DNA from: Nitrospirota bacterium
GTDB taxonomy: Bacteria; Nitrospirota; Thermodesulfovibrionia; Thermodesulfovibrionales; Dissulfurispiraceae
DNA length: 64,000 bases
Reading direction: 5' to 3'
Assembly (NCBI GenBank): GCA_021791055.1
Contig: JAJYXI010000062.1
Coordinates: 29,683-93,682 of the forward strand
The translations under genes and the position numbers were made by a program. Of this stretch, positions 16,950 to 25,720 are shown piece after piece (position 1 is the first letter of the stretch; the number at the start of each line of letters is the position of its first letter). The notes under the pieces are model-generated. The model was not told the origin of the DNA and made no database searches. It saw nothing but the letters and a program-made list of their open reading frames with translations.

Positions 16950-17546
16950 ATGGACAAGAAGAACCAAAAATCAACCCCTTTCTTGATCGGTTCTCACGGT
17001 GGATACCGCAAACTAAAATCCTATCAGACCGCAGAGATGATCTATGATGCTACGATCGTATTTTGTGATCGCTTTATTGACAAGCGGTCGCGCACGCATG
17101 ATCAGATGGTGCAGGCAGCGCGGAGCGGTGTTCAGAACATCGCCGAGGGAAGCATGGCCTCCGCAACCTCAAAGAAGACCGAACTCAAGCTGACCGGCAT
17201 TGCACGCGCGAGCTTAGAAGAATTGTTGCTTGACTTTCAGGCTTTTCTTCGCCAGAAAGGTTTGCGCGTCTGGGCTAAGGATTCACCTGAAGCCCTTGCA
17301 GTGAGGAGAGGGTATTTGTCGGACAAGTCTGACAAGTCGGACATGTCAGACCCTTATTCTCTAAAGACAGCTTCACCTGAGGTTGCTGCGAACACGTTGA
17401 TTTGCCTGATCAACCAGGCCAGCTATCTTCTGGGTCGGCAGTTGCAGAAACTGGAACAGCAGTTCCTTGAAGAAGGTGGATTTACGGAAAGGCTTTATCA
17501 AGCACGTCAACAGGCGAAAAGCATAAAAAAGGATGGTTATAAATAA
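16950..17546 (+). CDS. Four-helix-bundle protein (S23/avd-type family)
   Basis: A 198-residue helical protein of the four-helix-bundle family related to 23S intervening-sequence proteins, in its longer suffix-domain form. Family landmarks are YRKLKSYQTAEMIYDATIVFCDRFI, RSRTHDQMVQAARSGVQNIAEGS and SKKTELKLTGIARASLEELLLD. A 9-bp tandem repeat (17319-17350) is translated as SDKSDKSDMSD. The function of such proteins is poorly known. The gene is inserted between a truncated and an intact copy of the methyltransferase start, so it behaves like a hitch-hiking insert. GC content is higher than in the kinase genes upstream. Confidence 0.85.
   Translation: MDKKNQKSTPFLIGSHGGYRKLKSYQTAEMIYDATIVFCDRFIDKRSRTHDQMVQAARSGVQNIAEGSMASATSKKTELKLTGIARASLEELLLDFQAFLRQKGLRVWAKDSPEALAVRRGYLSDKSDKSDMSDPYSLKTASPEVAANTLICLINQASYLLGRQLQKLEQQFLEEGGFTERLYQARQQAKSIKKDGYK
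17319..17350. repeat. 9-bp tandem repeat in the four-helix-bundle gene
   Basis: Units GTCGGACAA, GTCTGACAA, GTCGGACAT, GTCAGAC read in frame as a Ser-Asp-Lys repeat. It is 9-bp periodic, so the frame is preserved for any number of units. Confidence 0.75.
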
Positions 17547-18818
17547 TTGAACACTACAAACCATACTCCCACCATCATCCTCGGCGATAGCCGCAACATG
17601 AGCAAGCTTAAAGATGAGAGCGTTCATCTTGTCATTACTTCGCCTCCATATTGGCAATTGAAGGACTACGGCAATGGCAGTCAGATAGGGTTTAATGACA
17701 GTTACGAGGACTATATAAACAACCTTAATCTTGTCTGGAAGGAATGTTATAGAGTCCTGCACAATGGCTGCCGCCTGTGTATCAATATCGGAGACCAGTT
17801 TGCCCGTTCTGTCTATTATGGTAGATATAAAATCATTCCCATAAGAGAAGAAATCATCAGATTTTGCGAGACAATAGGTTTTGATTACATGGGTGCGATT
17901 ATCTGGCAGAAGGTTACGACATGCAATACAACAGGCGGCGCAACAATTATGGGGTCTTTCCCTTATCCGAGAAACGGAATTATAAAGCTCGATTATGAGT
18001 TTATCCTGATTTTCAAAAAGCTTGGCGATCCGCCGAAAGTAAGCAGGGAGATAAAAGAAAAATCAAAGCTGACAACTGAAGAGTGGAACGAATATTTTTA
18101 CGGACACTGGAATTTCCCCGGTGAAAGGCAGGATAAGCACCTTGCCATGTTCCCCGAAGAACTGCCTAAACGGTTGATAAAGATGTTCAGCTTTGTCGGC
18201 GATACGGTGCTTGACCCATTTCTGGGCAGTGGAACAACCTGCCTTGCTGCAAAGAATTTGAATAGGAATTCTGTCGGTTACGAAATCAACAAGGATTTTT
18301 TGCCAGCAATCAAGGAAAAAATAAAAGGAGATATTGCCGTAACAGTGCAGGAAAAGAAGTGTATAGACCTCAAAAAAGAAATCAATAAACTGCCTTATGT
18401 CTTCAAAGACCCTGTTAAGTTCGATAAAAAGATCGACCCGAAAAAATTAAAATTCGGCTCAAAGATAGATAATTCAGGCGCTCATAGAGAAACCTACTAT
18501 TCTGTTAAAGAAATAGTAAGCCCTGAAATGGTAGTTTTGGACAATGACCTGAAGGTCAGACTCATCGGCGTTAAAGAGAATAAGGCAATCAATGGAAAGG
18601 CGATCCAATTCTTGAAGGAAAAACTGAAAGGGCAAAAGGTGTTTCTGAAATTTGATGTCACAAAATATGACGATAAAGGCAATTTGCTGTGTTATCTTTA
18701 TCTGAAGAATAAAACCTTTATCAATGCTCATCTGATTAAAAATCGATTGGCGGGAATTGACATCTCTATGGACTATAAATATAAAAACAGTTTTTTGAAA
18801 TATAAGGGGAGAGTCTGA
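17547..18818 (+). CDS. DNA methyltransferase with C-terminal nuclease-like (SNase-fold) tail
   Basis: Amino-methyltransferase modifying DNA, 423 residues from TTG 17547. The catalytic motif is TSPPY (residues 31-35) and the AdoMet motif DPFLGSGTT starts near residue 223, i.e. the beta-class order typical of N4-cytosine enzymes. After about residue 300 comes a segment resembling a staphylococcal-nuclease fold (LKVRLIGVKENKA, LKGQKVFLKFDVTKYDDKG, NLLCYLYLKNKTFINAHLI). The family catalytic Asp, Glu and second Arg appear replaced, so this tail is probably binding rather than cutting. The stop overlaps the restriction enzyme start by one base (TGATG). It should protect the sites cut by that enzyme. 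Confidence 0.9.
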   Translation: MNTTNHTPTIILGDSRNMSKLKDESVHLVITSPPYWQLKDYGNGSQIGFNDSYEDYINNLNLVWKECYRVLHNGCRLCINIGDQFARSVYYGRYKIIPIREEIIRFCETIGFDYMGAIIWQKVTTCNTTGGATIMGSFPYPRNGIIKLDYEFILIFKKLGDPPKVSREIKEKSKLTTEEWNEYFYGHWNFPGERQDKHLAMFPEELPKRLIKMFSFVGDTVLDPFLGSGTTCLAAKNLNRNSVGYEINKDFLPAIKEKIKGDIAVTVQEKKCIDLKKEINKLPYVFKDPVKFDKKIDPKKLKFGSKIDNSGAHRETYYSVKEIVSPEMVVLDNDLKVRLIGVKENKAINGKAIQFLKEKLKGQKVFLKFDVTKYDDKGNLLCYLYLKNKTFINAHLIKNRLAGIDISMDYKYKNSFLKYKGRV

Positions 18819-19450
18819 TGCCGAAAGAATGGATAATAAATCAGGCGAATATGAGATGGGGTCTTAACAAGAAAAACAGAGTAGGCGCTGTTTCCGAAGA
18901 GATAAGAAAATGCGCTCCTAAGAGCGTGGAAGAATGGAAAGACTATTATTTTCAGAATGTTTATCCTGAAGCTCATCTCGAAAACTTAGGAAGAACATTA
19001 TATGTAAAAGTCTCAGAAGTATGCCGAGCAGAAATTGAAAGCGTAACCGAAGAAGATTGCATTGATTTTGTTAAAACTCTTGTTATCAGTAGGACTTATG
19101 ACGGTTATCAATCGGAAATTCAGACTATTTATGGACAATTACAGCAAGCATTGGGCGTTCCGATTGAACCCGCTCCCGACGAGTGGGATAGAGGCTATAA
19201 CGTGGACTTTTTCATAAAGGTTAAGGATAAGTATATTGGACTCCAGATTAAGCCTGCCGGATATGCATATATCCCTCAGATCATCAATGAGTTTCAATTT
19301 CAAAAGAAGACTCATGAGAAGTTTACTGAAAAATATGGCGGCAAGGTTTTTTATATTATCTCAATAGCACAGGATAAGAAAAAGGTTATTTATAATTCCG
19401 AAGTTATTGAAGAAATAAGAAAAGAGATAGAAAGATTGAAAAATGCATAA
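18818..19450 (+). CDS. MjaI-family type II restriction endonuclease
   Basis: A 210-residue restriction enzyme. The N-terminus (KEWIINQANMRWGLNKKNRVGAVSEEIRKC) matches the MjaI family, whose founding member recognises CTAG. A PD-(D/E)xK-like active site can be read as Asp130 in YNVDFF and Gln143-Ile-Lys145 in GLQIK, with Gln in place of Glu. The gene is translationally coupled to the methyltransferase. It forms a compact type II system at the end of the accessory island. Sequence specificity here is inferred from family, not shown. Confidence 0.82.
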   Translation: MPKEWIINQANMRWGLNKKNRVGAVSEEIRKCAPKSVEEWKDYYFQNVYPEAHLENLGRTLYVKVSEVCRAEIESVTEEDCIDFVKTLVISRTYDGYQSEIQTIYGQLQQALGVPIEPAPDEWDRGYNVDFFIKVKDKYIGLQIKPAGYAYIPQIINEFQFQKKTHEKFTEKYGGKVFYIISIAQDKKKVIYNSEVIEEIRKEIERLKNA

Positions 19451-19465
19451 GACAAAAATATCGGA

Positions 19466-19864
19466 ATGTTAACCCTCAGAGGCCATCATCTCATCTGTCT
19501 TCATTTCTTTTCAGGCGAGGGCTATGACGCCCGGTTTATTGAAAATCTCAGGGATGTCCTGAAAAGGGCGGAAGGTGAAGAGATAGATATTATCTCAACT
19601 GCTGATAATATCTGCACAAGATGTCCTTATCTTGAGGATTACAAATGCACATATGATGAAAAGGCTGATGAAGAGATAAGAGAGATGGACGAAACAGCCC
19701 TCAAGCTTCTCAATCTTACAGCAGGGCAAAAGATAACATGGCAGGCTGTAAAAGGATATATTCCGGACATATTTCATGAGTGGCATGACAGATACTGCAA
19801 TGAGTGCGACTGGAAGCAGGCCTGCGAGAAGAGCGATTTTTATCAGGAAATGGAAAGAAGATAA
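19466..19864 (+). CDS. DUF1284 cysteine-rich protein
   Basis: A 132-residue cytosolic protein of the DUF1284 family. It starts with LTLRGHHLICLHFFSGEGY and has two cysteine clusters, CTRCPYLEDYKC in the middle and CNECDWKQAC near the C-terminus, which suggests a metal or iron-sulfur site. Function is unknown. It begins only 15 bp after the restriction enzyme and runs in the same direction, so it may share a transcript, but its composition matches the core genome. Confidence 0.8.
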   Translation: MLTLRGHHLICLHFFSGEGYDARFIENLRDVLKRAEGEEIDIISTADNICTRCPYLEDYKCTYDEKADEEIREMDETALKLLNLTAGQKITWQAVKGYIPDIFHEWHDRYCNECDWKQACEKSDFYQEMERR

Positions 19865-19894
19865 AATGCTCGAAAATATTTTAAAATATCCTTT

Positions 19895-19966
19895 ATGAAA
19901 GCTAAGAAGAATCTTATTGTTGTGGGTGACAGGGTTCTTGTAGAGATGGTGGAGGAGATTTCATGA
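19895..19966 (+). pseudogene. GroES-like N-terminal remnant
   Basis: A 23-residue frame (MKAKKNLIVVGDRVLVEMVE...) looks like the start of a GroES-family protein and then stops, overlapping the rmuC start by four bases. A full GroES gene is present at 48101-48364. It is probably the remnant of a deleted GroES paralogue, or a short leader coupling translation to rmuC. Confidence 0.5.
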
Positions 19967-21384
19967 CCGAAATAATATTTCTTATTATAGGATTAACATT
20001 AGGTGGAGTGGCTGTTTGGTTTGTTGCCAAATCACGCTTTCAAAAGACTTATTCAAGTCAGATAGTTGAGCTTGAGAGAAAGGCGAGCGGTGCGGATGCA
20101 AAAGTGGAGGAATTGAGACAGCAGGTTCAGCAGAGGGAATCTGACATTAATCAGATCAGAAATGATCTTGATAATGAGAGGCAGCAAAGGATAGAGACCA
20201 CAACCAGACTTGATGAGGCGCAGAAGAGGCTTGAGGATTCATACAAAAATCTCAATGAGCAGAAGGCGCTTATCGAAGTGATGAAGACCGAGCTGACAGA
20301 TACATTCAAGGCACATGCATCAGCAGCATTAAAGAGCAGTAATGAGGATTTCCTTAAGCTTGCATCGGAGCACCTTGGAAAGATACTTGCAGAGACAAAG
20401 GGCAAGTTGGGAGAGCATAGAGAGGCGCTGGACGGAACCATAAAGCCGCTTCAGGATATGTTAAAGAGGTATGAGCAGCAGATAAAGGAGATAGAGGAGA
20501 GCAGGCATAAGAGTTTCGGCAGCCTCTCAGAGCAGTTGAGGTCATTATCGGTAATGCAGGAGCAATTGCAGAAGGAGACGAGCAATCTCGTTACTGTACT
20601 GAGAAGGCCGAAGGTGAGCGGCTCATGGGGTGAGATAGGTTTGAGGAGGGTTGCAGAGCTTGCAGGAATGACAGCCTATTGCGATTTCTATGAGCAGGAG
20701 TCTGTTTCCACAGATACAGGAAGATTGAGGCCTGATATGGTTGTGCGTCTCCCAAACGGCAGGGAGATAGTTGTCGATGCAAAGGCGCCTGTTGATGCTT
20801 ATCTCAATGCAGTTTCTGCATCCTCTGAAGAGGAGAGGAAGAAGGCTATGAGCAATTACATAACTCAGGTCAGGAATCACATGAACACCCTGGGTTCAAA
20901 GGCATACTGGGATCAGTTTAAGCAGTCCCCTGAGATTGTTGTCATGTATCTCCCTGGAGAATCCTTTTTCAGCGCTGCATTGGAGCATGACCATAAATTG
21001 ATAGAAGACGGAAGTGCTAAGAAGGTGATACTCTCAACGCCCACAACATTTATAGCCCTTTTAAAGGCGATAGCATATGGATGGCAGCAGGAGCAGGTTG
21101 CAAAGAGTGCGCAGGAGATAAGTAATCTTGGCAAGGAATTATACGAGAGATTTTCCATTGTGCTGGAGCATTTCTCAAAGACAGGGCTTGCAATCAGGAA
21201 GGCTGTTGAATCTTATAATGAAGGGGTGCGCTCTATGGAGTCGAGGCTTATCCCGTCTGTCAGGAAGTTCAAGGAGCTTGGTGTTTCGAGTCCAAAGGAG
21301 ATAACATCTCCTGTTGAAATCAGCCAGACAGCAAAGGGCATGGAGCATCTTGCACTGGAATTTGGCGATGATGAAAGCAGATAA
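19963..21384 (+). CDS. rmuC: RmuC-family DNA recombination protein
   Basis: Proposed nuclease limiting DNA inversions. The 473-residue protein has an N-terminal membrane helix (IIFLIIGLTLGGVAVWFVA), a long coiled coil to about residue 190, and the conserved core: RRPKVSGSWGEIGLRRVAELAGM, GRLRPDMVVRLPNG, IVVDAKAPVDAYL, and LSTPTTFIALLKAIAYGW. The VVDAK segment is the PD-(D/E)xK-like site. A GGAGGAGA ribosome site precedes the ATG. Length and motifs are fully typical. Confidence 0.95.
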   Translation: MTEIIFLIIGLTLGGVAVWFVAKSRFQKTYSSQIVELERKASGADAKVEELRQQVQQRESDINQIRNDLDNERQQRIETTTRLDEAQKRLEDSYKNLNEQKALIEVMKTELTDTFKAHASAALKSSNEDFLKLASEHLGKILAETKGKLGEHREALDGTIKPLQDMLKRYEQQIKEIEESRHKSFGSLSEQLRSLSVMQEQLQKETSNLVTVLRRPKVSGSWGEIGLRRVAELAGMTAYCDFYEQESVSTDTGRLRPDMVVRLPNGREIVVDAKAPVDAYLNAVSASSEEERKKAMSNYITQVRNHMNTLGSKAYWDQFKQSPEIVVMYLPGESFFSAALEHDHKLIEDGSAKKVILSTPTTFIALLKAIAYGWQQEQVAKSAQEISNLGKELYERFSIVLEHFSKTGLAIRKAVESYNEGVRSMESRLIPSVRKFKELGVSSPKEITSPVEISQTAKGMEHLALEFGDDESR

Positions 21385-21451
21385 ATGACATGGCAAATAT
21401 GCCTCAAAGCCTTTCCAATGCCATGCCATAAATTCATAGTAGGAGGTTTCT

Positions 21452-22129
21452 GTGATTGAGGATCTAAGGAAGTCAGAGACATGGAGGGTGTTCAGGATAC
21501 AGTCAGAGCTAGTGGAGGGCTTTGAGAACCTTTTCGAGCTTGGCCCTGCAGTTACCATATTTGGCAGCTCCAGGCTTGGCGAGGATTCATTCTATTATTA
21601 TCAGGCTGTTAAAGTTGCTAAGATGCTCTCGGAGGCGGGTTTTTCTGTTATTACAGGCGGTGGCCCTGGGGTAATGGAGGCTGCGAATAAAGGGGCAAAG
21701 ATGGGCAAGAGCAGATCTGTTGGTCTTAATATTCATCTTCCCCACGAACAGGTCCCTAATGAGTATCAGGACCTGACCATCTCCTTCAGATATTTCTTTG
21801 TGAGAAAACTGATGTTTATAAAATACGCCATGGCATTTGTTATATTCCCCGGAGGGTTCGGCACTATGGACGAACTGTTCGAGGCGCTCACCCTTGTGCA
21901 GACAGGCAAGATAGAATCTTTTCCCATAATCCTTTTCGGAAGGGAATACTGGCAGGGGCTTATTGATTGGATGAAGAGCACACTTGTTTCAAACGGCACC
22001 ATAGGCCGTGAGGATTTTGCCCTTTTTCATATCGTGGATGAGCCGCATGAGGTCTGTGAACTGTTAAAGGAGCATTACAGGGTCTTCGGCGGGCCTGTAC
22101 CTATCGGCGAGTGCCAGAATAGCAAATAA
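21452..22129 (+). CDS. LOG-family Rossmann-fold protein (TIGR00730)
   Basis: A 225-residue protein related to lysine-decarboxylase-like cytokinin-activating phosphoribohydrolases. The signature motifs are GGGPGVMEAANKGA and PGGFGTMDELFEALTL. Activity on nucleotide 5'-monophosphates is likely from family knowledge. The GTG start at 21452 follows GGAGG with 7-bp spacing. It is convergent with the trp operon, and a GGAGT octamer repeat lies between them. Confidence 0.92.
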   Translation: MIEDLRKSETWRVFRIQSELVEGFENLFELGPAVTIFGSSRLGEDSFYYYQAVKVAKMLSEAGFSVITGGGPGVMEAANKGAKMGKSRSVGLNIHLPHEQVPNEYQDLTISFRYFFVRKLMFIKYAMAFVIFPGGFGTMDELFEALTLVQTGKIESFPIILFGREYWQGLIDWMKSTLVSNGTIGREDFALFHIVDEPHEVCELLKEHYRVFGGPVPIGECQNSK

Positions 22130-22144
22130 AATAAAGCAAATAAA

Positions 22145-22170
22145 ATGGAGTAATGGAGTGTTGGAGTAAT
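22145..22170. repeat. GGAGT octamer repeat between the LOG gene and trpD
   Basis: Three tandem units (GGAGTAAT, GGAGTGTT, GGAGTAAT), the same family as the array next to tgt. It lies just beyond the trpD stop codon. Confidence 0.7.
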
Positions 22171-22171
22171 G

Positions 22172-23182
22172 TTATAATGAACTTGCAACTTTCTTGATTT
22201 CTTCCAGTTTATTGATGGCCTTTTTTGAATCAATAGTCTCTTCTGCCATCTCTTTTGCTGTCTTGAAGTCTGTTGCAAACCCTGCCACTACAATGGCTGC
22301 TGCTGAGTTCATTACCACAACATCCCGCTTTGGCCCGGCTTCTCCATTGAGAATAGAGATTGTTATTTCTGCATTCATGTTTTTGTTCCCTCCTGCCAAA
22401 TCCTTGCAGTCAGCCCTTTTAAATCCAAAATCCTCCGGTGTTATATAGGATGTTTCCACTTTGCCGTTTCTGTATCTCGAAACCCTTGTGCCGTCGCATA
22501 TTGTTATCTCATCAAGTCCGTCCTCGCCATGAACAACCATTGCATCAACAGCACCAAGATTTCCGAGCACCGATGCGAGGGGCTCGGTCAACCTGTCCGC
22601 AAATACCCCTAATATCTGGCGCTTTGCATTTGCAGGATTCGTAAGTGGGCCGAGGATATTGAATATCGTCCTTATGCCTATTTCCCTGCGCGGGCCGATG
22701 GCGAACTTCATTGCCGGATGGAATAATGGTGCAAAGAGAAAACCGAAGTTTGTCTCAAAAAGGCATTTTTCAACCTTTTCAGGGGGCAGTTCTATATTTA
22801 CACCGAGGGCCTCAAGCACATCGGCGCTCCCTGACTGGCTCGATACAGAGCGGTTCCCGTGCTTTGCAACAGGAACGCCTGATGCAGCAACAACAATGGC
22901 AGTGGTTGTCGAGATATTAAATGTTCCAGACATGTCTCCGCCTGTGCCGCATGTGTCGATAACACCTTCAGGGGCATTGATCTTAGTTGCCTTCTCCCTC
23001 ATTATCCTTGCAGCGGCTGTTATCTCTTCTATTGTTTCGCCCTTTATTCTTAAGGCTGTTAGGAATGCGCCTATCTGTGCGTCTGTTGCCCTTCCTTCCA
23101 TTATCTCTGTCATGCACTCTGCCATCTCTGATTCAGAAAGGCTTATGTTCTGGATTATGATGCTTATGGCTTCCTTTATCAT
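22172..23182 (-). CDS. trpD: Anthranilate phosphoribosyltransferase
   Basis: Second step of tryptophan synthesis, joining anthranilate to PRPP. The 336 residues show DTCGTGGDMSGTFNISTTTAIVVAASGVPVAKHGNRSVSS (PRPP-binding glycine loop), GSADVLEALG, and HPAMKFAIGPRREIGIRTIFNILGPLTNP. It directly follows trpG with no gap and is the last gene of the visible trpE-trpG-trpD operon. The later trp genes are not in the window. Confidence 0.97.
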   Translation of the reverse strand: MIKEAISIIIQNISLSESEMAECMTEIMEGRATDAQIGAFLTALRIKGETIEEITAAARIMREKATKINAPEGVIDTCGTGGDMSGTFNISTTTAIVVAASGVPVAKHGNRSVSSQSGSADVLEALGVNIELPPEKVEKCLFETNFGFLFAPLFHPAMKFAIGPRREIGIRTIFNILGPLTNPANAKRQILGVFADRLTEPLASVLGNLGAVDAMVVHGEDGLDEITICDGTRVSRYRNGKVETSYITPEDFGFKRADCKDLAGGNKNMNAEITISILNGEAGPKRDVVVMNSAAAIVVAGFATDFKTAKEMAEETIDSKKAINKLEEIKKVASSL

Positions 23183-23782
23183 CTATCTTTCCCCTCTACG
23201 AGCCATCGGCAGTTTTATGAAATTCCTCAAAAGGTCTTTGCCCACAGTGGTGAGTATGGATTCGGGATGGAACTGTACGCCCTCTATTATGAACTCCTTG
23301 TGCCTTACCCCCATTATTATCCCATTGTCTCTGTTTCCATCGCTCCATGCAGTTATTTCAAGGCAGTCCGGGATGGTCTCCCGCTTGATTACGAGCGAAT
23401 GGTATCTTGTCGCTTCGAACGGATTGGGAAGTCCTTCAAATATTGTCTTGCCATCATGATATACGAGTGATGTCTTTCCGTGCATCAGATTTGGCGCCCT
23501 GACAATCTCTCCGCCAAAGGCAGCGCCGATGGACTGATGCCCGAGGCATACGCCCAAAATTGGGATTTTGCCTGCGAAGTGTTTTATAACATCAATGGAT
23601 ATTCCTGCCTCTTTTGGCGTGCATGGTCCTGGAGATATGACAATCCTTTCTGGCTTCATTTTTTCTATGTCTTCAATGGTTATCTTATCGTTTCTGTATA
23701 CCAGGACATCCTCACCCAGCTCTCCAAGATACTGGACGAGGTTGTATGTGAAAGAGTCGTAGTTGTCTATCATCAAAAGCAT
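23183..23782 (-). CDS. trpG: Anthranilate synthase glutamine amidotransferase subunit
   Basis: Delivers ammonia from glutamine to TrpE; may also serve 4-amino-4-deoxychorismate synthase. The start is ATG 23782 ([19 protein letters not shown]), preceded by GGGAGG; an upstream in-frame ATG would overlap trpE. Class I amidotransferase motifs are [13 protein letters not shown], the nucleophile region [12 protein letters not shown], and EGVQFHPES with the catalytic His-Glu pair. Gene order trpE-trpG-trpD with tight spacing marks one operon. Confidence 0.97.
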   Translation of the reverse strand: MLLMIDNYDSFTYNLVQYLGELGEDVLVYRNDKITIEDIEKMKPERIVISPGPCTPKEAGISIDVIKHFAGKIPILGVCLGHQSIGAAFGGEIVRAPNLMHGKTSLVYHDGKTIFEGLPNPFEATRYHSLVIKRETIPDCLEITAWSDGNRDNGIIMGVRHKEFIIEGVQFHPESILTTVGKDLLRNFIKLPMARRGER

Positions 23783-23792
23783 ATTGCCTCCC

Positions 23793-25313
23793 TTAATTCT
23801 TTTCAGGGGGTTTTCGCAAGGAGAATGGAATCCCACTTGCGTGCTCCACTGCCTTCATCATTGCCATTGCCTTGTTTAGTGTCTCCATGTATTCGTTCTC
23901 AGGCACAGAATCGGCAACTATGCCGGCTCCTGCCTGAACATATACCTTGCCGTCTTTTATAATAAGCGTCCTTATTGTGATGCATGTATCCATATTGCCT
24001 GAATATCCGAAATATCCCACTGCCCCTGCATATGCCCCTCTCTTTGTGGGTTCCAGTTCTTCTATGATCTCCATTGCCCTGACCTTCGGCGCTCCTGACA
24101 CAGTGCCGGCAGGGAAACATGCCCTGAATACATCAAAGGCATCGAGACCCTTCTTGAGCCTGCCTTCCACATTCGAAACTATGTGCATCACGTGGCTGTA
24201 ACGCTCTACCGTCATCAGCTCTGTAACCTTTACAGAGCCTATCTCTGCGACCCTTCCCACATCATTCCTGCCGAGGTCAACGAGCATTATATGCTCTGCT
24301 ATTTCCTTCGGGTCTTTCTTCAAATCCTCCTCAAGGGCTTTATCCTCTTCTTCGGTCTCTCCTCTTTTTCTTGTACCTGCAATTGGCCTCAGTGTTAGCT
24401 TATCGCCTTCAAGCCTCACAAGGATTTCTGGAGAAGAGCCGACGATCTGTGACTCTCCTATATCGAGGTAATACATATACGGCGATGGATTTATTATCCT
24501 TAGGGTGCGGTAAATGTCAAATGGTGAAGTGCTTGTTTTCCTCTCAAATCTTTGAGATAAGACCACCTGCACTATATCACCTGACATTACATACTCTTTT
24601 GCCTTTTCAACGGCATTCAGAAAATTATCCTTTGAGAAGTTAGACGAAAATCCCGTAGAAGATGTGGGCGTTTCAAATTTGGAGGTTGGAAGAAAGACTT
24701 CTGACTTCTGACTCCTGACTTCTGACTTCAGTTCATCTATGATTTTATCTATCCGCTCCTCTGCACTGTCATATGCCTCTTTAATATCCATTCCTTCTGT
24801 GTGTGTGTTGCATACAACCTTTATTGTTTGTTTGAGATTGTCGAATATAAGGACTGTGTCAGCAAGCATAAGAAATATGTCAGGCATATCAATGGATGGC
24901 TTTTGGATGTCCGGCACTCTCTCGAAGAACTTCACAACATCGTATCCTATATAACCTACAAGCCCGCCTGAAAACCTTGGTAATCCTTTCACATTCACAG
25001 GTTTGAACTTCGACAGAACATCCTTTATAACAATTAAAGGGTCATCGGTCTTTATATGAGAGACAGTGCTGCCGTTTCTTATCTCGGTTTTCTTGCCCAT
25101 GCATGTTATTGTCATCGACGGTTCTATGCCGATAAATGAGTATCTCGCCCATTTTTCGCCGCCGACAACGCTTTCTAAGAGAAATGACGGCCTTTTGTTC
25201 AGCTTGAGAAAGGCGCTTACAGGAGTCTCGACATCTCCGAGTATCTCTTTATAAACAGGAATCAGATTGCCCTGTTTGGATAACTCTTTAAATTCATTAA
25301 GGTCCAAATTCAT
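23793..25313 (-). CDS. trpE: Anthranilate synthase component I
   Basis: Converts chorismate to anthranilate with TrpG. The 506-residue protein shows the TrpE core: [96 protein letters not shown]. The feedback-related LLES motif is present near the N-terminus (FLLESVVGG). A heptamer array (24696-24730) is translated in frame as a Lys/Ser/Glu-rich loop before the catalytic domain. No leader peptide or attenuator is evident upstream. Confidence 0.97.
   Translation of the reverse strand: MNLDLNEFKELSKQGNLIPVYKEILGDVETPVSAFLKLNKRPSFLLESVVGGEKWARYSFIGIEPSMTITCMGKKTEIRNGSTVSHIKTDDPLIVIKDVLSKFKPVNVKGLPRFSGGLVGYIGYDVVKFFERVPDIQKPSIDMPDIFLMLADTVLIFDNLKQTIKVVCNTHTEGMDIKEAYDSAEERIDKIIDELKSEVRSQKSEVFLPTSKFETPTSSTGFSSNFSKDNFLNAVEKAKEYVMSGDIVQVVLSQRFERKTSTSPFDIYRTLRIINPSPYMYYLDIGESQIVGSSPEILVRLEGDKLTLRPIAGTRKRGETEEEDKALEEDLKKDPKEIAEHIMLVDLGRNDVGRVAEIGSVKVTELMTVERYSHVMHIVSNVEGRLKKGLDAFDVFRACFPAGTVSGAPKVRAMEIIEELEPTKRGAYAGAVGYFGYSGNMDTCITIRTLIIKDGKVYVQAGAGIVADSVPENEYMETLNKAMAMMKAVEHASGIPFSLRKPPEKN
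24696..24730. repeat. Heptamer array inside trpE
   Basis: Five exact 7-bp units (GACTTCT, GACTTCT, GACTCCT, GACTTCT, GACTTCA) on the plus strand, translated on the minus strand as [12 protein letters not shown] in the linker of TrpE. Confidence 0.85.
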
Positions 25314-25348
25314 TTTTTTATTTTAATGGATTCGTCTGTTTTTAGCAA

Positions 25349-25376
25349 TTGACATAGTTTACACGATTATGATAAG
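25349..25376 (+). promoter_or_regulatory. Candidate promoter for the tRNA-Gly/tRNA-Cys pair
   Basis: TTGACA (25349-25354) followed after about 16-17 bp by an AT-rich GATAAG/ATAAGT hexamer, about 22 bp before tRNA-Gly. The -10 match is weak. Confidence 0.4.
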
Positions 25377-25397
25377 TTTTCCTGTTATCAATTAATT

Positions 25398-25473
25398 GCG
25401 GGTGTAGCTCAGTTGGTAGAGCACAACCTTGCCAAGGTTGGGGTCGCGGGTTCGAATCCCGTCGCCCGCTCCA
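25398..25473 (+). tRNA. tRNA-Gly (anticodon GCC)
   Basis: 76 nt including encoded CCA. Acceptor GCGGGTG/CGCCCGC, D loop AGCTCAGTTGGTAGAGC, anticodon loop TTGCCAA (GCC), T arm GCGGGTTCGAATCCCGT. Confidence 0.98.
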
Positions 25474-25483
25474 TTCTCCCCCT

Positions 25484-25559
25484 GGCGGCGTACCCAAGTG
25501 GCTAAGGGAGAGGTCTGCAAAACCTCGATGCAGCGGTTCGAATCCGCTCGCCGCCTCCA
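25484..25559 (+). tRNA. tRNA-Cys (anticodon GCA)
   Basis: 76 nt including encoded CCA. Acceptor GGCGGCG/CGCCGCC, anticodon loop CTGCAAA (GCA), T arm GCGGTTCGAATCCGC. It lies 10 bp after tRNA-Gly, so the two are probably co-transcribed. Confidence 0.97.
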
Positions 25560-25634
25560 AAATTACAGGTTGACTTTTTACAGGCGAATGTGTCATTCTA
25601 ACCCTTGAAGTTTTAGAAGTTTTTGTAATTGATG

Positions 25635-25673
25635 AGGCCACAAAGACTTTTAGCTTTGTGGCCTCTTTTTTTG
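25635..25673 (+). terminator. Intrinsic terminator after the tRNA pair
   Basis: Twelve-bp stem GAGGCCACAAAG/CTTTGTGGCCTC with a short loop, followed by seven T. It separates the tRNA unit from the cold-shock gene. Confidence 0.9.
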
Positions 25674-25720
25674 TTTAGGCTTTTTTCTGAAACTTTAGTT
25701 CATAAGAAGGAGGCAGTAAG

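Noticed and set aside
22659..23459. A 266-residue plus-strand frame across trpD/trpG.
   Set aside because: Antisense to two securely identified trp genes; no independent support.
25342..25641. A 99-residue minus-strand frame across the tRNA genes (RRDSNPRPQPWQGCALPTEL).
   Set aside because: This is the well-known false ORF antisense to tRNAs; the tRNAs explain the sequence.
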